Shown: positions 29,550-39,644, counted from the first letter of the stretch. The stretch is 64,000 nt of DNA from Cocleimonas flava (GCF_004339015.1 NZ_SMFQ01000002.1:869351-933350), one strand, 5' to 3'. Numbers and translations: made by a program. Notes: generated by a model not told the origin, from the letters alone.

Positions 29550-30455
29550 ATGAGCGCAACCATACAAACAAAAACAAAACTTCCCGGCTTTATAAGCCTG
29601 CTACTCGTTATTGCCTTAGGTTTTTCTCTAGCTAAGTTAATGTGGTTAGTGTTAACGCCAGCCCCAAAAATAGGCACTTTTACATCTAGTGACGCTGGTA
29701 ACCTGATTACACCTCAGACTCAGATTAATTACGGTAAACGCATTGCAGACCAGCATATTTTTGGTGAAGTTAAAGTTAAACCAGTAGCAGCCCCAGTCAC
29801 TAAACAAACAACAACTAAAAAGGCCGTTGTTGCCCCTACTAAATTAAATTTAAAACTTCATGGCATCGTTGCCTATAAGTCTAAAGAAGGTTTTGCGCTA
29901 ATCTCAGCCGCTAATGGACCTCAAAAAGTCTATGGCAAAGGCGAAAAAATACAGGAGGGCGTTACTGTCAGTGATATCTTCCCAGAAAAAGTCGTATTAG
30001 ATAACCGCGGGAAAACAGAAGAACTATTACTACCGGTTAATAAAGCGTCAACCAAATCAAGAAGACAAACCAGCAGCGTTCCTTTACCTGGTAGCGAAAC
30101 CCAAAAAAAACCTAAGCGCTCTCCTATAGCTGCCCCAAATTCAACACCACCTGACCTTACTCAATTAAGGCAGGATATAATTACTAATCCAACAAAACTG
30201 ATGGATATAGTGAGACCATCTCCTGCAATTGTAGATGGTCAGTTTATTGGGTTTCGAATTAGACCCGGCAAACAACGAAAAATGTTTAATCAGCTGAACT
30301 TCCGTTCAAACGATATCATCACTGAAGTAAATGGTATTGTGTTGGATGATCAAAACAAGGGCGCAATGGTTTTAAATGAATTATCACAAGCATCAAGCAT
30401 TTCTGTAAAAGTAAAACGTGGCTCACAAGAAATATTAATCGATCACGCATTCTAA
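29550..30455 (+). CDS. gspC: Type II secretion protein GspC
   Basis: 301 residues with a membrane anchor (about 13-35), the homology region with IADQHIFGEV and LKLHGIVAYKSKEGFALIS, a Pro/Lys-rich linker and a C-terminal PDZ domain (NFRSNDIITEVNGIVLDD). GspC links the outer-membrane secretin to the inner-membrane platform. In this window it stands without gspD or the rest of the cluster, but it is ten bases upstream of apbE. Confidence 0.88.
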   Translation: MSATIQTKTKLPGFISLLLVIALGFSLAKLMWLVLTPAPKIGTFTSSDAGNLITPQTQINYGKRIADQHIFGEVKVKPVAAPVTKQTTTKKAVVAPTKLNLKLHGIVAYKSKEGFALISAANGPQKVYGKGEKIQEGVTVSDIFPEKVVLDNRGKTEELLLPVNKASTKSRRQTSSVPLPGSETQKKPKRSPIAAPNSTPPDLTQLRQDIITNPTKLMDIVRPSPAIVDGQFIGFRIRPGKQRKMFNQLNFRSNDIITEVNGIVLDDQNKGAMVLNELSQASSISVKVKRGSQEILIDHAF

Positions 30456-30464
30456 ATTTAAACG

Positions 30465-31463
30465 ATGTCTCGCTTTATTTCTCTTTGTTTCTTATTAGTA
30501 TTATTGGTTTCATGTTCTGATAATAACACTCCCAGAAAAGTCGTTTTACAAGGTAAAACCATGGGGACGAGTTATCATATAACTCTGATAACCACACAGA
30601 AAAATCAAGATAAGCAATCTGCTTTACAATTGGATATTGATAATCTGTTAAAAGACATCAACCACAAGATGTCGACGTATCAATCCGACTCCGAAATCAG
30701 TCAATTTAATGCGAATCCTTCATTAGAGTGGATACCTATATCGCAAGATTTTTATGATGTGGTTGATAGTGCGTTATTAATTTCAAACTTATCTAGAGGC
30801 TATTTCGATATAACGATTTCACCTTTGGTAAATCTATGGGGGTTTGGCCCTAAAATAAAAATTAATACGCCTAAGAATGACGATATTAAAGAAGCAATGT
30901 CACACATAGGCTACCAAAAACTGGGCACTCAAAAGGAAACCAACTCGCTTAAAAAAACAGACCCACTTCTCACTATAGATTTATCATCAATCGCCAAAGG
31001 CTATGCAGTAGATAAAGTAAGTGACTACTTAAGCAGTAAATCCATTGCTAATCATTTAGTGGAAATCGGAGGCGAGGTTAAAGCGAAAGGTAAAAACCTG
31101 TCTAATAAGAAATGGCGAATTGCCATAGAGAATCCGGACGCGGATTCAAGAGCGGTCAATAGTTTACTTGAATTAGACAATACTGCTGTAGCCACATCCG
31201 GCGACTACCGAAACTATTATGTTGAAAATAATGAAAGACAATCACACATTATTGATCCTAAAACAGGTTACCCGATAAAGCATAAACTGGCGTCAGTCAC
31301 AGTCGTAAATCCGTCTACAATGCTTGCAGATGCCTGGGCAACCACTCTAATGGTATTAGGTGAAGCAAAAGGAAAAGAACTAGTAATAGAACAAGGCCTG
31401 AGCGTTCAAATGATTATTAGAAACGGTAATGGGTTTACAACCTGGAAAAATAAAATGCACTAA
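30465..31463 (+). CDS. apbE: FAD:protein FMN transferase
   Basis: 332 residues. A lipoprotein signal (LLVLLVSC) precedes an ApbE domain with GKTMGTSYHI, LSSIAKGYAVDKVSD, EIGGEVKAKG and HIIDPKTGYP. It flavinylates threonine residues of NqrB/C- or Rnf-type subunits on the periplasmic side. The TAA overlaps an inverted copy of the dispersed repeat. Confidence 0.94.
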   Translation: MSRFISLCFLLVLLVSCSDNNTPRKVVLQGKTMGTSYHITLITTQKNQDKQSALQLDIDNLLKDINHKMSTYQSDSEISQFNANPSLEWIPISQDFYDVVDSALLISNLSRGYFDITISPLVNLWGFGPKIKINTPKNDDIKEAMSHIGYQKLGTQKETNSLKKTDPLLTIDLSSIAKGYAVDKVSDYLSSKSIANHLVEIGGEVKAKGKNLSNKKWRIAIENPDADSRAVNSLLELDNTAVATSGDYRNYYVENNERQSHIIDPKTGYPIKHKLASVTVVNPSTMLADAWATTLMVLGEAKGKELVIEQGLSVQMIIRNGNGFTTWKNKMH

Positions 31464-31477
31464 AGTAGGGGGGTGCC
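31446..31477 (-). repeat. Dispersed C-rich repeat at the apbE end
   Basis: On the minus strand: GGCACCCCCCTACTTTA followed by a T-rich tract. It follows the methyltransferase gene in that gene's direction and overlaps the last codons of apbE. Confidence 0.65.
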
Positions 31478-31503
31478 TTTTCTTCCTTTTAGATTAAGAT
31501 TTT

Positions 31504-32091
31504 TCATTTTTTAGCCAAATGAATGGTATACGCTTTACCCTGTTTTACCTTTTTATAGTTACCAAAAATCTCTTTCAGATTTCTTTTCATATACTGGCGT
31601 AAACCATTAACTGTAACCAGATATAAACTTCCGTCTTTTTCTAAATGATGATAAGCGTCATGCAACATCAAAGACATCATTTCTTTTCCAACTTTAGCCG
31701 GTACATTAGAAGCAATAACATTAAATCGCTTTGACCTTTCAATGTGTTGAAAGCCATTACTTAGCTGCGCAGTAGCATTGGATAACTTATTCAACGCAGC
31801 GTTTTTATTCGCATATTCAACAGCCATGAAATCTTTATCAACCAATACTGTTTCACCATTAGGGGCAAGTTTTGCCATTGTTAAACCTATCGGTCCGTAG
31901 CCACAACCTAGATCAAAACAATTGTCATCCGAATTAATCTTAATGTAATTCATCAACAGTTTAGTACCATCATCCAATTCTCGTGGAGAGAAAATACCCC
32001 AGGTACTTTTGTAATTTAATGTGGTGTCACAAAGTGTGCCGCTAAATGAAATATCTTTACGATACTCATCTAATTGTTTTTTATCTAACAT
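31504..32091 (-). CDS. Class I SAM methyltransferase (RsmC/MTS-like)
   Basis: 195 residues with a small-molecule methyltransferase fold: SAM motif I FDLGCGYGPIGL, acidic post-I loop VDKD, and motif IV SNVPAK in place of the NPPF of RsmC. This MTS-domain family includes rRNA guanine-N2 methyltransferases, but this short protein lacks the N-terminal half of RsmC. The substrate is therefore unknown. Confidence 0.8.
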   Translation of the reverse strand: MLDKKQLDEYRKDISFSGTLCDTTLNYKSTWGIFSPRELDDGTKLLMNYIKINSDDNCFDLGCGYGPIGLTMAKLAPNGETVLVDKDFMAVEYANKNAALNKLSNATAQLSNGFQHIERSKRFNVIASNVPAKVGKEMMSLMLHDAYHHLEKDGSLYLVTVNGLRQYMKRNLKEIFGNYKKVKQGKAYTIHLAKK

Positions 32092-32163
32092 GATTTCTTA
32101 GTCTTATGATTATTGCTTAAAAAGCAGAAAATATTTAATGAGGAGTTTTGTGTTTATAGATGC

Positions 32164-32538
32164 TCAGAACAAAGGAGCGAGTTTATGCGTAGCGATAAGG
32201 GAAGCGTAAATAAAAGCAACCAGTCCTAATAGCCACAACCCACTAGCTACAGCTTTTGATAGGCCTTTCTTAAGTGCGATTGTGCCAAACGCAACAAATA
32301 ACAATAAACTGATAATTTTAGTTAATATAAAACCATCTGCAAAAGAAAGATTTTGTGCAAAGCCAATATAAACGCCTAGACCAAAAAGCAATAAGGTAAA
32401 AATCGAAGCGATAGATAACACTGTTGCTGAATTAGTCTTAGGTGAATTTGCAAGCATCAAAGCACCACGAACGATATAGATTATCAATACGGCAATAGCG
32501 ATGCCAGAATGCGCTTTTATTAATAGCGATAAATCCAT
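32164..32538 (-). CDS. SirB2-family small membrane protein
   Basis: 124 residues with four hydrophobic helices, resembling SirB2/YchQ proteins (N-terminal 'IKAHSGIAIAVLIIYIVRG', later LTKIISLLLFVAFG and a terminal HKL). The family is named for an effect on Salmonella invasion genes; its molecular role is unknown. Confidence 0.75.
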   Translation of the reverse strand: MDLSLLIKAHSGIAIAVLIIYIVRGALMLANSPKTNSATVLSIASIFTLLLFGLGVYIGFAQNLSFADGFILTKIISLLLFVAFGTIALKKGLSKAVASGLWLLGLVAFIYASLIATHKLAPLF

Positions 32539-32593
32539 AGCTACTCCTTAACTCGACATTTACATTTAATAGAGAATAAACAACTCTATTAAA

Positions 32594-33730
32594 TTAAGCC
32601 GGCAGTTGATTAAAGATCTTATCGGCTTGCTGTTGAGCACTCGTTAAGTCATCTGCAAGTGTGCAGTAATGTCCCATCTTTCGACCTGCTCGGGCTTCTT
32701 TTTTTCCGTAAAGATGTAACTTGGTTGATGGGTTTTCAAGTAACTTATCCCAATGCGGTTGTGTGTTTGCTCCAGAACCCCAAAGATCGCCAAGCATGTT
32801 TGTCATAACCACAGGACTCAACAAACGCGAATCACCAAAGGGTAAACCACATACCATACGTACTTGTTGTTCAAACTGCGAAGTCACACAGGCGTCAAGC
32901 GTGAAATGACCGCTATTGTGTGTTCTTGGTGCCATTTCATTGACAAGTAATTCGCCTTTTTTGGTAACGAAGAACTCAACAGCCATTACACCAACATAAT
33001 CAAGTTTATCAGCCATTCGCTGAGCAGCAGCTTGTGCAGCATTAGCAATATTGTCATCCACTCTGGCAGGAGCCAGTGTTTGATAAAGAATACCATCTCG
33101 ATGGATATTTTCTGCAACAGGGAAACACTGAGTTTCTCCTTGCTCATTTCTACCGAGGATGACTGAGACTTCACAATCCAGATCAATGCGTTGTTCTAAA
33201 ACACAGGATACCTGGCCGGTTTCTTTAAATGCGGCTTCTACTTCATCCACACTATTTATTGTTTGTTGGCCTTTACCATCATAACCAAAACGCGCTGTTT
33301 TCAAGATTGCGGGAAAAGTAATACCCTTAACCGCGTTAGCGATATCTGAATTTGTATTAATTACCCCATAAGGAACAGGTAACAACCCGCAAGATAAAAT
33401 AAATTCTTTTTCAACAATACGATCTTGCGCTTTTTCCACAGCACTAGCCGATGGAAAAACAGGGCAATATTCTGTTAGTTTATTAAGTACTTCAGCGGGA
33501 ATATTTTCAAATTCTGTGGTTATGACATCACATTGATTTCCAAGCTTTACTAAGGCTTCGGCATCGTCATAAGCAGCGATAATATGTTCGTCGGCGAGTT
33601 GACCAGCAGGACTACCAGTATCCGGTTCAAGAACAATAACCTTGTAGCCGAGATTTCTTGCTGCAATAGTAAACATACGGCCTAATTGGCCACCGCCTAA
33701 CATACCGAGTGTTGCGCCTGGTAATAACAT
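32594..33730 (-). CDS. purK: N5-carboxyaminoimidazole ribonucleotide synthase
   Basis: 378 residues of the PurK ATP-grasp family: GMLGGGQLGRMFTIAARNLG at the start, LKTARFGYDGKGQ, and VNEMAPRTHNSGH. It makes N5-CAIR from AIR, ATP and bicarbonate. Its start touches the purE stop codon, so the two are translationally coupled, as usual. Confidence 0.97.
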   Translation of the reverse strand: MLLPGATLGMLGGGQLGRMFTIAARNLGYKVIVLEPDTGSPAGQLADEHIIAAYDDAEALVKLGNQCDVITTEFENIPAEVLNKLTEYCPVFPSASAVEKAQDRIVEKEFILSCGLLPVPYGVINTNSDIANAVKGITFPAILKTARFGYDGKGQQTINSVDEVEAAFKETGQVSCVLEQRIDLDCEVSVILGRNEQGETQCFPVAENIHRDGILYQTLAPARVDDNIANAAQAAAQRMADKLDYVGVMAVEFFVTKKGELLVNEMAPRTHNSGHFTLDACVTSQFEQQVRMVCGLPFGDSRLLSPVVMTNMLGDLWGSGANTQPHWDKLLENPSTKLHLYGKKEARAGRKMGHYCTLADDLTSAQQQADKIFNQLPA

Positions 33731-34227
33731 TATTTTGTCTCTGGTGGGAGTTGCATATTCAAGGCTTTTTGCTTTTGCTTTTCACGGAACTCAGTGAGTT
33801 TTTTAGCAATTGACTCATCCGTATTTGCCAGTAAAGAAATAGCAAATAATGCCGCATTAGTCGCACCAGCTTCACCAATAGCAAACGTGGCAACAGGCAC
33901 TCCAGCAGGCATTTGTACAATAGAATGCAGTGAATCAACACCTTTTAGATAACGTGAAGGAACAGGGACACCAAGAACCGGTATTTCTGTTTTGGCTGCA
34001 ATCATGCCAGGTAAGTGCGCTGCACCACCCGCGCCTGCAATTATCGCAGTTAAGCCACGTTCTTTAGCTGAACTTGCATATTCAAACAGCAGGTCAGGTG
34101 TGCGATGAGCTGACACGACTTTGTATTCATGTGGAATACCAAATGCTTCTAATTGCTCAACAGCTTTGGACATTATATTCCAATCGCTATTGCTACCCAT
34201 TACAACACCAACAAGGATTTGAGACAT
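33730..34227 (-). CDS. purE: N5-carboxyaminoimidazole ribonucleotide mutase
   Basis: 165 residues matching Pur[44 protein letters not shown]. It rearranges N5-CAIR to CAIR, feeding PurC (encoded at 28579). Confidence 0.97.
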   Translation of the reverse strand: MSQILVGVVMGSNSDWNIMSKAVEQLEAFGIPHEYKVVSAHRTPDLLFEYASSAKERGLTAIIAGAGGAAHLPGMIAAKTEIPVLGVPVPSRYLKGVDSLHSIVQMPAGVPVATFAIGEAGATNAALFAISLLANTDESIAKKLTEFREKQKQKALNMQLPPETK

Positions 34228-34324
34228 TATTACGTTCCTTAAATCTCACGAAACGGCGCATTATAACCGAATAACACTGTTGTTGTATGGTTATTCCATC
34301 ATTGTTGAAATTGGCATCGCTAAC

Positions 34325-36583
34325 TTAATAAGTTAGCTTTTCGATAACCGTATTTAAGCCAGGACTTGTTTCAATCATCAACCTGATAGGAGGTCCTACA
34401 TAACGACTGACATCTTCCTCAAATAACTGATCAAAATTACCAATTTCTGCAATATCTGCCGCTGGTTGTTCCAACAACAATTTTCTTCCACCCCTGCTAT
34501 CCATCGCATACAAACGAAAGAACTGATTACCTGCACGCGTTGCATTGGTGTAATGCCACAAAAGCGACAGTCTGTTTCTGGCGCCACGTTGTAATGTGAT
34601 TGGCGGAGAAATAGTTGAATTACCCGTTCTCGCCCAACCCTGAATGCCAGCACCACTAAGTGGGGAGCCCGCTTGTGCTCTTACAACAGGTGCTGGTTGT
34701 CTTGCCGCTTGTCGAGGCGCAGGTTCAAGAAATTTATCCCAGTTATTTTGAGCAGGCGCCTGTCTCTGAACTTGCGGAGGCGGAGCTTGTCTTTGCACTT
34801 GTGGCTGAGGAGCAGGGGCACGAGGTGCTTGCTGTCTTTCTACGACAGGAGCAACGTAAGCTTTTCTTGGCGCGACATAGGTCGAACTAGTCCCTAAATA
34901 GTCCATTAATGCTAAATACTTAGGTGTAGAAGGCTGATGTAAATGATCAAGCATACTGAAGAAGTTTTTAGGTTCTGGTTCACCAATACCGTAATAATGC
35001 AGTATCAATCCGCCACCACCTTGTTGCCAGGCATTTAAGTACTGCTGATATGCCGTTCTCATGCGAGGATCTTTTTGTGCAGTCATAAATAAATTAAGCA
35101 CTGCAGGATCCTTTACGGTATGTGGTGGGTCAAAACGAATCAAATGCTGTCCAGCTTCATACGCTACTAATTGAAGATTGTATTTATCCGCAAGCGCTTT
35201 ATTTTGAGCAATTTGAGTACGTAGGAGGCTCATTGCACCACCTTCAGGACTGTTCTTTACCATGCCGCCGTGAAGGATTTCCTGGAACAGACGAGATTTT
35301 CCGCCATCACCATCTCTCGTCCAGCTTTTAACGGTTTCACGATTCTCTTTACGTGCGATGTAATCGCCAAAGTAAGGACCAATACCGTAGGCATCAATGT
35401 GTCTTCCACAGCCGTTAGCCGCTTTCCATAGTGGGCAATCTAAAATTTCTTTACCCACCCAAGGTACTGAATTCAATGATCCAACTGCACAAATTACACG
35501 ATTACGTTGACCGCCAAATTCTTGTTTGAAAATCTGACACATTTGAACACTGCGCATTGCATACCAGTTAGCTGCGAGTAATACACGGCGTTTTCCTTGC
35601 GGAACTTTTGGATAAGGGAACTTCCACAATTTATCTGCTTTTCGGGCGGCGTAAGTTGCAGCAGGGAAGATGGTATTCCACACTTCATTAGAAAACTCGA
35701 CGTAGACTTTTTGATCTTTACGCAATCGATTTTTAACCATACGTGCGTATTGCGCCATGTAATCATCGCTTGCTTTATAAGGGATACTCAACCATGGAGT
35801 CGCATTAATCGCATTGGCTAAATCCACCATACGTTCTGCAGGTACACCATTATCACCGGTATAGTGAGAAGTGCCGATAGTTGCACGTTGATTCCACTCT
35901 TCTGCCATATTACCTCTTGGGTTTGTCCAAGGCATAAAGCGTAAGGCATGCATTTCTCTGATTCTGGCGATGTAATCAGGATTAAATACCTGACGCTGAT
36001 AGGTTTTTTCGTAAGCTTTAGGAACAATACGAATATTACGAATATAGTCACCCGTTCTACGTGGGTCAGTTCTGGTAATTTGCAGTTTTAAATTACGTTT
36101 TGGCGATAGCAAATCGAATTCGATGTGCCCAGGTCGTTGATAACCCATACGCAAATCACCGGTGATTTTCATCACACCTTCACCATCATAAAGAACCACA
36201 TAACGGCCAGTAGGGAAATGCTTTGACAGCTTCCAGGTACTCGTTACACTGGTGAATATAGGAGATTCATTAGGTGCAGGAAGAGACCTTACCCAACCAT
36301 TGCCATCTAACTGTAATAGATCTTGTTCTTGTGAATTTAACGATTTCTTTTTGGTGCAACCAGGGTCTATAGGGACACCAGCACGCCAGTCAAATTCACA
36401 TGACGTAAACCAACCACGAGAGCTCTTAAAAATATCAGTAAAAGGAATAGAAGTGGTCATTTTACCGACACCACCGACATTAATTCCGAGTTTTGGATTG
36501 GTGCTGTAGCGAGCGCTACTAGTTTGAGTTAGTCCTATTGTTAATGTAAAAAGAATCATTAACTTAATAAATCGGGATAACAT
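34325..36583 (-). CDS. Large secreted TIM-barrel (glycosidase-like) protein
   Basis: 752 residues from the ATG at 36583, which has CAAGGAGAG upstream; a TTG at 36586 is rejected. A signal peptide is followed by a central domain (about 200-560) with an EFSNEVWN motif like the acid residues of clan-A-type glycosidases and 'cellulose-binding' proteins. A Pro/Gln-rich linker (about 585-640) and a C-terminal beta domain (about 650-752) complete it. It probably acts on or binds an extracellular polysaccharide; the substrate is unknown and no specific GH family is certain. Confidence 0.7.
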   Translation of the reverse strand: MLSRFIKLMILFTLTIGLTQTSSARYSTNPKLGINVGGVGKMTTSIPFTDIFKSSRGWFTSCEFDWRAGVPIDPGCTKKKSLNSQEQDLLQLDGNGWVRSLPAPNESPIFTSVTSTWKLSKHFPTGRYVVLYDGEGVMKITGDLRMGYQRPGHIEFDLLSPKRNLKLQITRTDPRRTGDYIRNIRIVPKAYEKTYQRQVFNPDYIARIREMHALRFMPWTNPRGNMAEEWNQRATIGTSHYTGDNGVPAERMVDLANAINATPWLSIPYKASDDYMAQYARMVKNRLRKDQKVYVEFSNEVWNTIFPAATYAARKADKLWKFPYPKVPQGKRRVLLAANWYAMRSVQMCQIFKQEFGGQRNRVICAVGSLNSVPWVGKEILDCPLWKAANGCGRHIDAYGIGPYFGDYIARKENRETVKSWTRDGDGGKSRLFQEILHGGMVKNSPEGGAMSLLRTQIAQNKALADKYNLQLVAYEAGQHLIRFDPPHTVKDPAVLNLFMTAQKDPRMRTAYQQYLNAWQQGGGGLILHYYGIGEPEPKNFFSMLDHLHQPSTPKYLALMDYLGTSSTYVAPRKAYVAPVVERQQAPRAPAPQPQVQRQAPPPQVQRQAPAQNNWDKFLEPAPRQAARQPAPVVRAQAGSPLSGAGIQGWARTGNSTISPPITLQRGARNRLSLLWHYTNATRAGNQFFRLYAMDSRGGRKLLLEQPAADIAEIGNFDQLFEEDVSRYVGPPIRLMIETSPGLNTVIEKLTY

Positions 36584-36768
36584 CAATTTCTCTCCTTGAA
36601 ATAGATTTCGCGTCTGTGACTTTAACGGCTGAGCTTAACGATAAAAAACATATATGGCAAACCGCCACATAGCTGAATTCACTATTCTAACTGACAAGTG
36701 GCAAAATCACCTAAACACTTAGTTAATATGATAAAAATACCGTGTAAAAGCTGGTTTCAAAAAAATGA

Positions 36769-36794
36769 CACCCCCCTACTTTCAGAGGGTTTTT
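36769..36794 (+). repeat. Dispersed C-rich repeat beside ampG
   Basis: CACCCCCCTACTTTCAGAGGG plus a T-run, plus-strand orientation. Both neighbours are on the minus strand, so its direction does not match a flanking gene; the minus-strand reading also has a CCCT/AGGG stem and seven T further on. Confidence 0.65.
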
Positions 36795-38377
36795 CATGCC
36801 TCGCTGTTTTGTTTTAACTCTAACTTTTTACCTGCGATAAAAATTAAGACTAAAACCGGTATTCCCATAATCGCCGTAATCAGGAAAAAGTTAGGGTAAC
36901 CAACCTCATCCACCATCGAACCTGAATAACCGCCTAGTATTTTTGGCAATAACGTCATTAATGAACTAAAGATGGCGAACTGCACAGCAGTAAAAGAAAT
37001 ATTCGTCAAACTAGATAAAAAGGCAATAAACGCAGCACTGGCTAATCCAGCGGATAAATTATCAGCCGAGATTACAAGGTAAAGCATAAGCATATTGTAA
37101 CCTGCCCCTGCCAAAGCCATAAAAAGCAGGTTTGTTAACGCGGAAAGTAACGCACCTAAGAATAGAATTCTCATTACACCAAAACGAACGGATAATAACC
37201 CACCCAGAAAACCGCCAACGATCGTCATCAGCAAACCAAAGGTCTTCACCACACTCGCAATTTCAGGTTTTGAAAACCCTAAATCCTGATAGAAAACATT
37301 CGAGATTACGCCAAGTACAATATCTGCAATTCGATAAAGACCTATTAACGCAAGAAGAAGAAAAGCGAGCGAGTAACCATAACGTAAAAAGAAATCCTGT
37401 ACGGGCGCTACATACGTTTCCTTTACCATTGCCTTATTCACGAGTCGCGCTTTAACTAAAACAAAAGCAACAAGTCCAGCGAACGCTATCGCTGTGATCA
37501 AGCGAATGAGGGCAACGATGAAATTCGCCAAGTGTTTATTATCTAACGTTACTTTGAGTGAGCTTTTAAGTTCTTTTGAAATATCACTGCTGAAGTAAAA
37601 CGTTAAAATAAATGCGGTAACAATCGCAATGAATAAGAATAAGAACCTTAAATAATCATCGGCCGAATATTGGGTGGATTTGTCTTTGCTTTGGGCGGGT
37701 TCAGGAATAAGTAACGTGGTAATCACACCAACTAACATGACCCCAGCCATGATCATATAGCTGTATTCCCATGCATGATAATTGTAAGCCCCTTTTTCAG
37801 AACCAAAAAAACTGGCAAGGTAGAGCGCACCTGCTCCGGCGACCAACATACCTATTCTGTAACCTGCGATATAAGTCGAGGACATTAAGGCCTGTAAATC
37901 CGTTTCTGCAGATTCAATGCGATAAGCATCGATTACGACATCCTGAGTTGCTGATGAGAACCCCAATAAAACGGCAGCAATGGCCATTAGCGTGAGACTT
38001 TCGTCATTACTTGGATCCGTCTGTGACATCCACAAAATAGCTAAAATAATTGCAAATTGCGACAGCAATATCCAGCTTCGTCTGCGACCTAATAGTCTGG
38101 TTAGTATCGGTAATGGTAATTTATCTACCAAGGGCGCCCAGACGAATTTAAAGGAATAACCCAGAGCTGCCCAACTGAAGAAAGTAACGGCGGAGCGTTC
38201 AACCCCCGCTTCTCGTAACCACAAACCCAAGGAAGAGAAAATCAGCAGAATAGGGATACCTGCAGAAAACCCAAGAAATAACATCGTTAAAACACTTGGA
38301 TTCAAGAATAATTTTAGTGTGTCTCCCCATGATTCTTTTTTATTAATCGTTTTAGAATCAGTGATTGAATCAGACAT
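36794..38377 (-). CDS. ampG: AmpG-family muropeptide permease
   Basis: 527 residues with about 14 hydrophobic segments. The N terminus (MLFLGFSAGIPILLIFSSLGLWLREAGV) and the FSWAALGYSFKFVWAPLVDKLP loop are AmpG signatures. AmpG imports anhydromuropeptides for cell-wall recycling. At over 500 residues it is of the longer AmpG type with an extra C-terminal helix pair. Confidence 0.92.
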   Translation of the reverse strand: MSDSITDSKTINKKESWGDTLKLFLNPSVLTMLFLGFSAGIPILLIFSSLGLWLREAGVERSAVTFFSWAALGYSFKFVWAPLVDKLPLPILTRLLGRRRSWILLSQFAIILAILWMSQTDPSNDESLTLMAIAAVLLGFSSATQDVVIDAYRIESAETDLQALMSSTYIAGYRIGMLVAGAGALYLASFFGSEKGAYNYHAWEYSYMIMAGVMLVGVITTLLIPEPAQSKDKSTQYSADDYLRFLFLFIAIVTAFILTFYFSSDISKELKSSLKVTLDNKHLANFIVALIRLITAIAFAGLVAFVLVKARLVNKAMVKETYVAPVQDFFLRYGYSLAFLLLALIGLYRIADIVLGVISNVFYQDLGFSKPEIASVVKTFGLLMTIVGGFLGGLLSVRFGVMRILFLGALLSALTNLLFMALAGAGYNMLMLYLVISADNLSAGLASAAFIAFLSSLTNISFTAVQFAIFSSLMTLLPKILGGYSGSMVDEVGYPNFFLITAIMGIPVLVLIFIAGKKLELKQNSEA

Positions 38378-38425
38378 ATTTAGCCCATAGTCGATTTAGT
38401 TTGTTGCCAATCATACCTGAAAAGT

Positions 38426-38451
38426 CACCCCCCTACTTACAAGGCGTTTTT
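38426..38451 (+). repeat. Dispersed C-rich repeat upstream of ampG
   Basis: CACCCCCCTACTTACAAGGCG followed by five T, plus orientation, between two minus-strand genes. Confidence 0.65.
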
Positions 38452-38475
38452 CTTATTTTATTAGCCTAAGTAGTA

Positions 38476-38826
38476 TTAAGTATCGTCGCCTGGTCCCCAC
38501 AATACTTCATCAAGCGCTCTATTCTTATCTGAGGCAACAGGTACAACTTTACCCTGTTTGATTTTTACGCCTTCTTCTAATAACAAAGCTTGTTGTTTTT
38601 TATACGGTTCGCTGCCTTTTTCAAACGCAATGGTACGATCGGATTTTACCACCCGATGCCAGGGAAGCTGTTCTTCTGATCGACTCATCGCACGCGCCAC
38701 CATTCGAGCGTGTCTGGGATACCCCGCAGCACGAGCGACCTCGCCATAACTCATGACGCGCCCTACCGTTATTTGAGAAACGACTTCCCAGATAGATTTA
38801 TCGAAAGTTTTTTGAAAAGCAGTCAT
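38476..38826 (-). CDS. Alkyltransferase-like (ATL) protein, MGMT fold
   Basis: 116 residues with the DNA-binding MGMT fold (GRVMSYGEVARAAGYP, HARMVARAMSRS). The catalytic site reads PWHRVV: Trp56 replaces the Cys of O6-methylguanine methyltransferases, which is the hallmark of ATL proteins. They flag alkylated guanine for nucleotide excision repair rather than repairing it. Confidence 0.9.
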   Translation of the reverse strand: MTAFQKTFDKSIWEVVSQITVGRVMSYGEVARAAGYPRHARMVARAMSRSEEQLPWHRVVKSDRTIAFEKGSEPYKKQQALLLEEGVKIKQGKVVPVASDKNRALDEVLWGPGDDT

Positions 38827-38875
38827 CTTTATCTAATATTTATACATTTTTATTTAAACAGAAAAAAGTAAAGGT

Positions 38876-38902
38876 CACCTCTTACTTATAAGCTGTTTTT
38901 TT
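38876..38902 (+). repeat. Dispersed C-rich repeat, degenerate copy
   Basis: CACCTCTTACTTATAAGCTG followed by seven T. The C-run is broken by T; the ACTT box and T-tract remain. Plus orientation between minus-strand genes. Confidence 0.5.
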
Positions 38903-38916
38903 ATCGTTTGTTTTTT

Positions 38917-39492
38917 CTAGGTATATTGAGGCTCGTTACCTGCTTTCCATTTAATATTACAACCCATTGATGGTTTTTGGACTACCGGTTGCGGTTCACC
39001 TGCGAGCAATGATTCAGCAGCTTTAATCATATCTTCGCCCGTAACCGGAATTTCGGAATTGGGACGCGCACCATCGAATTGACCGCGATAATACAATTTA
39101 TGATTCGCATCGAATAAAAAGAAATCTGGTGTGCATGACGCTTGATAAGCAGTAGCAGTTTGCTGCGATTCGTCAAATAAATAGGGGAAGGTGTAATCAT
39201 ACTTTTCCACATCTTCAACCATTTTTTCTGGGCTATCATCAGGATAATTTTCTACATCGTTAGCATTGATTGCGATGACTTTTAGACCTCTATCTTGATA
39301 ATCTCTGGCAAATTGCGCCAACGCATCTTTAATTAGAATGACATAAGGACAGTGGTTACTAATGAAAGCGACCAAAACAGCTTCATTCTTAAAATCAGAT
39401 AAAGAAATCATGTTGCCCGATGCAGGCTCAATTAACGAAAAATCAGGCGCTTGAGTACCAAGCTCCAGCATTGTAGAGGGGGTTGCAGCCAT
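38917..39492 (-). CDS. Thioredoxin-like (AhpC/TSA-type) protein
   Basis: 191 residues from the ATG at 39492; a TTG at 39510 is a weaker option. The peroxiredoxin/TlpA fold is clear (GTQAPDFSLIEP, VLVAFISNHCPYV). The active site has HCPY with a single Cys where CxxC oxidoreductases have two. The pattern matches the 'thioredoxin family protein' group with redoxin domain; no signal peptide is seen, so it is probably cytoplasmic. Confidence 0.82.
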   Translation of the reverse strand: MAATPSTMLELGTQAPDFSLIEPASGNMISLSDFKNEAVLVAFISNHCPYVILIKDALAQFARDYQDRGLKVIAINANDVENYPDDSPEKMVEDVEKYDYTFPYLFDESQQTATAYQASCTPDFFLFDANHKLYYRGQFDGARPNSEIPVTGEDMIKAAESLLAGEPQPVVQKPSMGCNIKWKAGNEPQYT

Positions 39493-39592
39493 AGTATTTT
39501 TTCCAGACAAGTTAATTTACAAGAAATAAGATAATACAGTCTAGACCGCTTTGCACGTAATTGATGATAGGAAAAATCTTAAAAAAACATAA

Positions 39593-39627
39593 AAAAAGCC
39601 CGAGGTCTAATCGACACTCGGGCTTTT
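39593..39627. terminator. Bidirectional intrinsic terminator
   Basis: GCCCGAG/CTCGGGC stem with an A-run before and a T-run after, in the gap between the thioredoxin-like gene and the DUF1287 gene. Confidence 0.85.
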
Positions 39628-39644
39628 ATGATATGTAAACGATG

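Noticed and set aside
34651..34670. AAGTGGGGAG in the large secreted protein gene
   Set aside because: Only a shortened G-run and no TG afterwards; too weak to count as a copy.
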